Shown in pieces: positions 55,421-64,000 of a stretch of DNA of 64,000 nucleotides (position 1 is the first letter of the stretch; each line of letters opens with the position of its first letter). The translations under genes were made by a program, and so were the position numbers. The notes beneath the pieces are model-generated. The model worked only from the letters and a program-made list of their open reading frames with translations, was not told the origin of the DNA and searched no databases. Location: contig CM035310.1 in assembly GCA_002900995.3 (NCBI GenBank), positions 2,813,394 to 2,877,393 on the forward strand, in the 5' to 3' direction. The stretch is from Ganoderma boninense. Taxonomy: Eukaryota > Basidiomycota > Agaricomycetes > Polyporales > Polyporaceae.

Positions 55421-57726
55421 CTACGCCTTAACCCCCAAGAACAACAGCCCCCTCTTCGCCTTCTCGACCTCCTCCTCCAGCTCCCGTCCATCCGCGCTCG
55501 TCCACCTCGCCTCCTGCCCAAGCCCCTCCCCGCTCTTCCCCGCCCTCAGCGCGTTCTCGAACGCCGCCTTCCGCGCATTCAGCTCCGCCATCCTCCGCGG
55601 GTCCGCATGCCCCGTGAAGATAACCACAGCCGTGCGCGCAGGCAGCGCCGCATACAGCGCGCGCAGCTGCCCGTCGAGCGCCGCCATCGTCTCCAGCAGC
55701 GCCTCCGCGCCCCTGCCCATGTTATGTTCATGCCCGTTGTCGTCTTCGCCTGCTCGGGCGTCGGCTTCGGCGTGATCCACCCGCGGACGTCCGCGAGCGC
55801 GGTGAAGCGCCCAAAGAGGAAGCGGTGCGAGTCGAGCGAAGTGAGGAGGCCCGCGAGGACGTCCGCGTCCGACGCGCACGCAACGCACGTCGTCGCCTTC
55901 TGGCCGTGCCACGCGCTCGGGTTGCCGTGGTCGACGACGGCGGACGTGATCGCTGCGCCCTTGATGCGCGCGCGGGCCATGCGCTCGAAGATCGACTCCG
56001 TGTCCACCTTGGACTCGCCGAAGCCGGGCCCTGTGCGCGCGCTCAGCGTTCAGCGATCAGGTAGCATATGTAGAGCAAAGAGACAGAGGGATCGTTCGCG
56101 AGGATGGAGAGAGGGAGAGGGGTAGAGGGACGCACCGTTCTCGACCTTCTTCCTCAGCAGGTCCAAGCACGCCCGCGCGTCCTCCTCTGGGTCGTGCCCG
56201 CCCTCGCCGCGGTTCTGGATCTCGCGCCCGCACCACTTCTTCGTGAGCCACGCCAGCCCGGGCTTCAACGGCCGGCCGCGCGGGTGGTGGTAGATGACCG
56301 CTGTATCGATGCATCTCGGATGGCAGATCTTCAGTGCCTGCAGGTCCGATTCAAGCGAATGCCCGAGCAGCACGGGGGTGGGGGAGATGGAGAGGACGGA
56401 GAGTATGTGAGTCTGGACCTCGTCGAACGTCGCGGTCGCGGTCGCGAGGGCCTCGGCGGTGATGCCGGACCAGCGGGTGAGGTAGTCCGTGACGGGTTGG
56501 CTGGGCTTGACGAGTTGATCGTAGACGACGACCCCGGACGTGTAGTCTATTATGCAGACGCGCGCGAGTTGCTTGCCGTCTTCCGTGAGACACTGAGTGA
56601 CGATCCGCATGAGCAGATGAAGGCATGTAAGAGCGTAATACGAAGCATACCATCTCGCAGTCGATCGCATATATTCGCGGTGGTTCGTCGGTGTTCGCTG
56701 GTGGGGATAACAACGTCGAATCCACTTTCGCGACCTTGGTCTCGACCCATCCTGCCGGCTTCTCGAACACCTCCGCGAGGTATGATGGTATCGGGTATCC
56801 GTTTTCGACCATCTGTTCTAGCGTGAGGAGGTAGCGTATGGGTGATTTGTCTTGTGCTCGTTCTGCTGCACCCGCCGCACATAAGGAGAGATGAAAAGAG
56901 CCGCTGCCTAGGTACTCACATGTCAAGCGTTCTGTGATCCTCCTCTTCTTTTCCTCTCCAGTGACGGGACCCTGGAAGAACGTGTTCATGACGGAGTGGA
57001 GGCGCGTTTGGTCGCCTGGCGCGCGGGTTGGGCACGCATAGGTGAAGGTGGCGTTGATAAACGGGACCCCGGAGGAACTCTCGCCTGCGCCATTTGTCTG
57101 GGGCAGTGGAACTTGTAGAGGGATGTTTGGATTTGACGTTGCAGATGTAGGGAGAGGCGGGAGAGAGAGGATGTCTGGGGTGAGTCCTGGTATCAGAAGA
57201 GCGACGACTTTGTTTACAGAGCGGGGATGCTATATGTGCGCATGAAGGGATGAATGGGACATGCAATGTACATGAAACATACCTCGACCCTGACCCAGCT
57301 CGGAGGGGGCGCATCAGCAACTAGATGAAGAACGAGCTCTCGAAGGTCCTGTGGATGGCAGTTTCGGCACGGGCACTGTCAAAAGAGAGGACGTATATGC
57401 GCACGCTGATTCCCACTGCCTCCCTTCTCCGCATAATCTCACCCTTCGCATACATGAACTTGGGAGGGTTTGCCTAAACGCGGGGCAGGAGAAGAATGAG
57501 GAATCAGTGCACAAAGCGCTGCGGCATTTGCAAGAGAGGGCGTACGTCGTGTTTCGTCTCCATCTTCTTGTGTTTCTTTCGACTTTCTCTTCTCGACCTT
57601 CGTCCACGCTCCTGCGCTGTCGGAGCCCTGGCCGTCACTGTCGTCCGAAAGCTTCTGCCGCTTGCTCGCGTGGGCGTCTTCAGCAGCAGGCGAGGATGCT
57701 TGGCTGCGTTTCATTTCCCGCTTCAT
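55421..57726 (-). CDS. RNA exonuclease, DEDDh family (REX1/REXO-like)
   Basis: 3'-5' exonuclease expected to trim 5S rRNA, tRNA or rRNA ends in the nucleus. About 600 residues in seven or more exons. The start at 57726 is the first ATG and opens a Lys/Ser-rich tail with a nuclear-signal-like KRQKL. Then come DLRELVLHLVADAPPPSW, EQMVENGYPIPSY, and the catalytic core: YAIDCEM (Exo I, Asp-Glu), LLGHSLESDLQALK (Exo II, Asp), and GHDPEEDARACLDL (Exo III, His and Asp). The C-terminal region (TAVVIFTGHADPRRMAELNARK) is typical of the REX1 branch. Between FTALADVRG and ALLETMAALDG the frame changes: a 68-nt intron (GTGGAT donor, ATAAC branch, GGCAG acceptor) fits exactly, but a one-base error in a linker cannot be excluded. 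Confidence 0.88.
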
Positions 57727-58599
57727 CTCGCTTGACAACGTGACTGACGGGTAGGAAGACGAAGGAGGACAAGCAAGGCCAGCAGGAAAAACTAGACCGG
57801 CAAGAGCACAAGACTGTCGCTGGTGAGGAGGGTGGTGAAAACGAGTTGCGGTCGCTGTGCAGCGGCAAGAAACTGAAAGTTTTGCTTACGTCATTCTCCT
57901 CTACCCTTCCATATTCGTCATTCAACGCCAGCACATTCGGGCGTCTACATTGCTTGCCTTGGCACATCCGTCTCCAGCCTTTCGCATGCTCTGGGTCACC
58001 TTCAAAAAATATCATCCACACACTATGTGCCAGGAAGGTTTTATAAAACAGGATATTTGAGAGATTGTCAGGAACCTTGTTCCCAGCTTCAAGCAAATGC
58101 TCCTTCACCCTCTCCATCACTCAGTCCAAAGAGGTCTCACCCGATCCTAAGATCTTACAGTTCCGTACTGATAACCAGCGTAAATTTTCTTTATGAGGTG
58201 AGTGCGCATATCTCTGTCTCATAATCTCGTCTTCAAACCAACTTGTGTAGTGACCTAGTAGAGGGCCGAGGCCCAAGGCGTTGTAGCGAGGTCTTGAAGT
58301 TTGAGCTCGCGTAGAAACCACAAAAGGGAATGGAGTTTCCATGTAGAGATTGTCGGCATACCGGCAATCCTTGACATACCTTCACCTATCACAGCTGGAC
58401 GGGCGGCACATAAAACCCCAACGCTCGCCCAAGGTTGAGATCGCCTCACACATCTCTCGCCCCACTTCCACTTCTGTCGCCCTCCACCTGCCTGTCACCT
58501 CCGACGTCGTTGACCGACGCCTTGAATCCAGGCTCGACACTCCGGCTTCCAATCTCCGGAAGGGCGTCGACAAAAATAACACCGTTCGTTGTCTTGTCC
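57727..58599. other. Divergent region with an unrecognised minus-strand frame
   Basis: Between the exonuclease (minus) and the amylase (plus). On the minus strand, 57890-58120 reads like protein (RVKEHLLEAGNKVPDNLSN; FEGDPEHAKGWRRMCQ) and ends at a GTAAGC donor near 57889. A further piece may lie at 58160-58342. The frame could be an upstream exon set of a small gene whose 3' part overlaps the exonuclease start, or the remains of one. No family recognised. Confidence 0.35.
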
Positions 58600-60664
58600 A
58601 TGCTACGTCTCCTCCTTTTCTCTCTCTGCGCCGTGTCCGCCTTTGCGGCGAACGCGGACCAATGGCGCAAAAGGACTATCTATCAGGTGCTCACCGACCG
58701 CTTCGCAACCTCTGACAACTCGAGTCCGCCATGCAACGCCTCCGCCGCTAAGTACTGTGGCGGGACTTGGAGGGGCATCATCAACAGGATCGACTATATT
58801 AAAGACCTAGGTTTCGACGCAATTTGGATATCTCCCATTGTCGCAAACATTGAGGGAAATACACCATACGGACAGGCATACCACGGGTGCGTACCTTTGG
58901 CGGGCACCCGTCGCACCTGAGCTCACCGTCTTGCTTTCTCCTCTCGGTGCTCAGGTACTGGAGCCAAGACATTACCGCGCTCAACCCCCACTTCGGAAAT
59001 GCAAGCGACCTGAAGGAGCTCAGCGACGAGCTGCATCGGCGGAACATGCTCCTCATGGTCGACGTCGTCGTGAACCACATGGCATCCAAGATCGACCCCC
59101 CGAACTTCTCCGCGTTCCAGCCCTTTTCCTCTTCGTCCTACTTCCATTCCGAGTGCTACATCACCGACTACAACAACCAGAGCGATATCGAGCAGTGTTG
59201 GCTCGGCGATAACAACCTCCACCTAGCAGATCTCAACACGGAAAACCCGGCCGTCGTGACCATCATGAACAACTGGATCAAGACTCTTGTCTCCAATTTC
59301 ACCATCGACGGGATCCGCATCGACACCGTCAAGCATGTCCGCAAGGACTTCTGGCCGGGCTTCGCCCAGGCAGCGGGGGTCTTCACTCTCGGGGAGGTGA
59401 TGAACGGCAACCCGGTCTACGTCGCTGATTATACCCGTAAGTCCACCTGACGGTGCGTCTTTGATGCTGGGCTAATATTTCAACATTTAGAGGTGCTCGA
59501 CGGCGTGCTCGATTACCCGACGTGGTACTCCCTTGTATCCGCCTTCACGAACCCCTCTGGGAATATCACCGAGCTCGCAGTGAAAGTCTGGGACTCGCAG
59601 GCGCGGTACAGGACGGGCGAGTTCCTGGTCGGGTCGTTCTTGGATAATCACGACAACCCGCGGTTTATGTCATTCGTCAAGGACCACGCCGTGCGTTTTG
59701 TTCGTCGAAGCGTCCGGCATCAGGTCTCCACTCACGTTGCACTTCTGCATAGCTCATCAGGAACGCAATGGCTTGGCCGTTCGTGCAGGACGGGATACCT
59801 ATTGTCTATCAAGGTATGTGACTACAAGGGACAGGTTTCAGTGACAGTCGGGCTAATAAATGTCTCTCAGGTCAAGAACAGTCGTTCACTGGCGGCGCGG
59901 ATCCTCTGAACCGCGAAGCGTAAGTTCAAGGTGGCTGTTTGCGGCTGCGAGGGTCGTACTCACGGCATAGCGGGGTATCGTAGCTTGTGGTCATCGGGAT
60001 ATGTCGAGCAGAAGGCCCTCGTAACTGACATCAAGCTCTACAACGCCGCCCGAAGAGCTGCCATGGCGCATAATAACGACTTCCTCACGACTCCTGTGCG
60101 TGTTTCGAAGTACCTGTTTTGTTCTAACTTCCCTCCTGACGATATCTTGCTACTTATGCGCAGGCCAAGCTGTACGCCGTGTCGCAGCACACCGTGGCAG
60201 TCTCGAAGCCCCCTCTCCTCGCGCTGCTTACCAACGTCGGAAACGGCACCGCCCCGAACTGGAACGTCCCAGGGGCGGGATACAAGCCGGGAGAGACGCT
60301 GGTGGACGTGCTGACGTGCAACAAGGTCGTCGCGGACGACAAGGGCGGCGTCCTCGTCACGGGCAAGGCCGGGAACCCCCAGGTGCGCTGTGTCCCAGTG
60401 ATACCCGATGTCGTGTTTGAGTTGCTGACGATCATGGCCATGCCGCAGATCTTGCTGCCATTGACGGTGCTCGACCCAAAGGGGAGGATGTGCTCGAACA
60501 TGGCGCCGCGGGGGGCGAATCCAGGAGCCGGCCGCCAGGCGTCGTCGGCGACGGCGGCGGCGAGCGGGGACGACTTTCGGACGCAGGTGCTGTGGGCGCT
60601 GTCGATCGCGATGCCGTTCACGCTCCTGTTTTTGGCGAGCCAGACGAGCTTGTTCCTAGGGTGA
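58600..60664 (+). CDS. GPI-anchored-type alpha-amylase (GH13)
   Basis: Endo-acting alpha-1,4-glucan hydrolase. About 520 residues in at least seven exons. A signal peptide ([15 protein letters not shown]) precedes the catalytic barrel: [28 protein letters not shown] (conserved region I), [10 protein letters not shown] (region II, nucleophile Asp), TLGEVMN (region III, acid/base Glu), [10 protein letters not shown] (region IV, transition-state Asp). Later IVYQGQEQ and a beta domain with N-glycosylation sites. The C-terminus is a Ser/Ala-rich linker followed by a hydrophobic end ([13 protein letters not shown]) of the GPI-attachment type. Such cell-wall amylases in other fungi act on alpha-1,3/1,4-glucan of the wall rather than on food starch. 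All splice joins are in frame. Identification is secure; anchoring is inferred. Confidence 0.93.
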
Positions 60665-61825
60665 CCAGAGGGCGCGGATGAGGCCTGAGAACGTTCAAGA
60701 TCGGGGTTGAGCATACAGGCTAACGTGTTTGCAGGACTGACTTTGTACGTTATGTAGAGGGAGATACCGTATACTTACAGCCTAATGTCTAATTATCTTG
60801 CGTTCTACGTTGGAGAGAGTGTGTATTGATTGGATGTGTCTGAGCTGGAGTCGAACTCTTGATGGCTGTATGAGGAAGACAAATATGCGTCAACAAACAT
60901 TTATCAGTAACATCGGCTTTCCCCAGAACATCACAGCCGCTCAGAGGCAGGACTTCGAACTTGAAGAAGGTCATCATACCAACAAATCACATTTACATTC
61001 TTTGAATCATCCTATATGCACGTTTTCCCTTAAGTACGCCACAGTCGAATTTTGGTAACAATCACATTCTTATATCTGTCTGGGTTTCGCCTCAGGCTCC
61101 ACAGCCTTTCCAACACCAATCATGTTGATCTACATACTTTGAATTGGGCTCGCCGATGGGTCAATCGCGGAAGTTGAGGTAAGGAATGCCCTGTTCTTCA
61201 TCCCTTACGAGCTTCTGACCTTCGAGTTCACTTCGCTGATAGCATCGCATCGCGGACGCCATTGGGATCATTCACCTCCAAACGCCACCGTACGGCCGAG
61301 CAAAAAGGTCATATTCAATCTTCTGACCGGCTGTGCAGCGTGTACGTCCAGAAGATGTCGTAGTCGCCTCTCGCGGAACCCGTCAAATAGCCTTGGCCGT
61401 CCAGGATTTGGAGTGTTGCTTGCCTAAGGTGTCCACCAGCACCTCGGTGCGTACTTTCTCAGTCTAATTCATGGGATGCCGGGATAGATGGAACCGTGAT
61501 CAACAGGCCTCAAGCTAGCTACGAACAGGCAACCGTCGACCAATAATCAATTGCTGGCTTCGATTGATTTGAATGACATGTCTTTCCAAAATAGGTATGT
61601 TAGTGGCCGCCTTCGTGGTCTCTGCTGGACGTTGAGCAACACAGTACCCGGGTCGGGCTGTTCGGTCGCAGATGTAGCGAAATGCACTCATCTGCCGCAA
61701 GAATCCAGTGACGAAGCTCGAGTTCCCCATCATCTGCGGCTGCCACGGAAAGTCATTGGTTATATGTAAGTGAGGTCCCACTGTCACATGTCCCTCCCTT
61801 CTCCTCTCCCTACTTCCAGCTCTCC
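60665..61825. other. 1.2-kb intergenic region
   Basis: Between the amylase and the seven-helix protein gene, both plus strand. A GTTCGACTC motif on the minus strand near 60849-60857 is a chance B-box-like sequence. No gene or repeat recognised. Confidence 0.4.
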
Positions 61826-63184
61826 ATGCCTGCAATGGAGAGCGATCCTTCTTTTTCGTCCTCCTCGGAGTCGCTCTTTGTTCTTCTTCCGATCGTGCAG
61901 GAGAGCTTGAAGTTTCTCGTGCTAGGCACGGTCCTGTCGTCGTTCCTCATCCCGACTGCAGTGATGTTCTTCTTCTTCTCGACGCCTCGTCTGCGACGAC
62001 AGCCTATCTTCATTTTCAATGTCATTGCAATCGTTTTCGGGCTGGTCCAAGGAGTCATCAACTTCGTCAATTCGGTCAGCCTTTTTCCCCTGCACCCTTC
62101 CCCAACTGCGAGATATAATATACTGACCGAGAGTCGACTCGCAATGCAGACACGGCCGATGCTGAACGAACCTGAGATCCCGATCGCGAACAGCACCGTT
62201 GCAATATCGCTCTATGTGCTCGTCCCGCTGTGCGTCGAGAGCGTGCTGATCATCAAGGTGGTCGCCGTCTATCCCCCACGCCTCCTCTCCGGCACCCGGT
62301 GCCTCGCGCTGTATCTCCCCATCGCACTCCTGAAGGCCGCGCGGGTCACAAATGCTGCGTACTTCATCTACTTGCTCCTCCAAGGGCCCCATGCGCAGAA
62401 CGCACTTTCCCTCGCCGAGTTCGTGTGGCACATGCCGAACGGAAAGGTGGAGTGGCTGATGCAGCTCATCGATGATTCGTGAGTCTATGTTTTGTTTTTC
62501 GATCCCCAGCAGCCCCTCTCACTGGTTCTCCTCCCCGGCACGCTGTAGGTACGTCTCTGGCCTATTTCTCTACCGAATCTACACTGGGGCGCACGGCCTC
62601 ATCGGTCCGACATCAAACTCTACCCGGCTCCGAGGTAATAATCAGGTTCCCCTTCCTCTTCATATCCACCACTGACACTGACGCTTCCTCCCCCCGGGGC
62701 CCCACCACTGACCACTCATCCACATCCATCCTCCTCGTTTCCAGGCCTGAACCCGTACCTCGAGCGCGTCCGGACGCTCTTCTGGATCTCCGCCTCGAAC
62801 TTTGTCTTCCCCGTGCTGCTCAACATCGCGCAGCTCGTCCTCATCCTGCGCGACGGCGACTTCGAGCGTGGCGTCCTCGTCCTCATCGTCAACAACTACG
62901 TGACCATCATCGGCGTCCTCCTCGCGACCATCTGGGCGTCCGGCTCCCGCGCTTCCGAGTGTGCGAGGCGGAGCCGGATGATGCCTGGGGCCCGTCGAAG
63001 CAGAAGCCCGAGAGCGTCGCTCGCCGCCCGCAGGCTCGCGGGGGAGAAGGACGGGGACGGACTGTCTCTCGGGAGCGGTAGCGTGGGCTTGAAGAGAAGA
63101 GCGAGCTCTGCACCGCCCGCCGAGAAGGCGGTGGTCGTACAAGTAGAGGAGTGCGAGGAAGTGCCGCCATCTTCGATGGTGTAG
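61826..63184 (+). CDS. Seven-helix membrane protein, receptor-like
   Basis: Four exons (61826-62074, 62150-62478, 62549-62634, 62745-63184) give 367 residues in one consistent frame. Seven hydrophobic helices are visible: VLLPIVQESLKFLVLGTVL, IFIFNVIAIVFGLVQGVIN, SLYVLVPLCVESVLIIKVV, LALYLPIALLKAARVTNAA, a weaker one around LMQLIDDSYVSGLFLYRI, LFWISASNFVFPVLLNIAQ, and VNNYVTIIGVLLATIW. The C-terminal tail of about 80 residues is basic, then acidic, and rich in Ser, as in G-protein-coupled receptors. Blocks such as CVESVLIIKVVAVYPP and FWISASNFVFPVLLNIAQ recur, to my memory, in an expanded Agaricomycete membrane family. Ligand and coupling are unknown. A second ATG at 61835 is possible. A receptor role is inferred from topology. 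Confidence 0.75.
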
Positions 63185-64000
63185 TGTTTGGCAGACGTTC
63201 GTGATGGAGCGTTGCAAGCGAGGGCCTTGCATCTTGCTCTCTGCGCTGTGCTATTGAGAAGGGACATTGGACTGGCCAGTGCATGCTTCGAACCAACGCA
63301 TAACTATGGAATTACTTCATTCCTTTTTTTCTTACCCCCCCCCCTCACCATCATTTCGCTTCCACAGTGTCTTTCCCTTTCCTCCTGGGTCTGTAATGCG
63401 GGCGCTTTGGGCTGAAAGACGCACACCGATGGTCCGACGTGTACACACTATTTCTGCCTAATGCCAAACCACAAAAGGTTTGACAAGATTTGGATCTACT
63501 ACCGGCCAAAGTGAACTTGCAGTAGGCACTCGTCTTGCCGCCAGCCTGAGCTATACGGTGCCTTTCGAGGCTTTGGCCATTCTCTGACCGTCGTCCTCGA
63601 TATTCATCCACCCGGATCACTATAGCCTCCTCCTCAGATCTCTTATGTCCGTCGTCATTCATTGAGCCATCCGAGGGGATCTGCTCAGCGGCGAACGCAC
63701 GTAGAAAGCTGTTGGGTACTTGCTCAGCGGCGGACCCGGGCCGGACGCAAGGTCTTGTGAGAACCGGCGCCAGGCGAAGTCCAGCCCCACGACCAACTTG
63801 AACTTGGCCTCATTCTCCTGTGTCCTGCTCCTCCGCGGGATTGTTTCTACGCTCATCGACGCCTGCCTGCATTGAAGACCGGACATTTGTAGAAATGTCC
63901 GATTCGCCACTTGTATGCGGTAGCGTACCCCGGCGACCGGCCCATTATGTATAACCCGACAGAGAGCCTGTCTTAAAGTTTCGCCCAGCTGGCAGGGAAG
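63185..64000. other. Right edge of window
   Basis: 816 bp. A minus-strand stretch at 63700-63820 (KFKLVVGLDFAWRRF) looks slightly coding and could belong to a gene extending beyond the window, but no start or splice chain is clear. Confidence 0.3.

Noticed and set aside
60836..60870. tRNA-like B-box on the minus strand
   Set aside because: The GTTCGACTC match has no pairing T-arm, A-box or acceptor stem around it.
1..64000. CRISPR arrays, operons, rRNA genes, viral or toxin genes
   Set aside because: No spaced direct-repeat arrays, rRNA-like stretches, or recognisable viral or toxin proteins were seen; the gene structure is eukaryotic.

Overview
The window looks like a stretch of a filamentous basidiomycete (Agaricomycete, polypore-like) nuclear genome. 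The evidence is dense monocistronic genes on both strands, coding exons broken by many short GT-AG introns (about 50-90 nt, often with CTRAC-like branch points), high third-position GC, and families typical of mushroom-forming fungi: F-box repertoires, an opsin-related protein, CTR copper transporters and a fungal seven-helix membrane protein. A 100-N assembly gap lies at 26918-27017.

Layout. 1-3.0 kb: two divergent F-box genes, one cut by the window edge. 3.2-5.4 kb: a phenol-2-monooxygenase-like flavoprotein. 7.9-10.6 kb: a flavohemoglobin converging on a lysine-less opsin-related membrane protein. 12.6-23.4 kb: three same-strand F-box/leucine-rich genes that share intron positions and phases with the copy at the left edge, plus a relic exon, interrupted by a membrane-anchored methyltransferase-like gene with an unusually long intron. 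24.5 kb: a small secreted double-psi beta-barrel protein. 26.7-41.8 kb: a large tail-anchored protein containing the gap, a JmjC protein with a long acidic insert, a hypothetical protein, a decayed aldo/keto reductase, an alpha/beta-hydrolase-like YML020W-type protein and another hypothetical protein. 43.3-50.3 kb: a metal-handling group (two CTR copper transporters and a ferric reductase) with a NADAR-domain protein and a secreted DJ-1/PfpI protein between them. 50.7-51.3 kb: a 543-bp TA-flanked inverted-repeat element. 51.5-55.1 kb: a frameshift-ridden F-box/zinc-knuckle locus. 55.4-63.2 kb: a DEDDh RNA exonuclease, a GPI-type alpha-amylase and a seven-helix receptor-like protein.

How the genes fit together. 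Most neighbours are unrelated housekeeping or accessory genes. Two associations stand out. The F-box loci form a dispersed tandem array with intact, doubtful and dead members. The copper transporter/ferric reductase genes are adjacent and partly divergent, as expected for reductive metal uptake at the plasma membrane, although one transporter carries two single-base frame breaks. No complete novel system was recognised. The strongest less-obvious signals are the retinal-lysine-less opsin, the aldo/keto reductase whose catalytic aspartate sits on a 5-nt exon that breaks the frame, and the TA-flanked inverted-repeat element.
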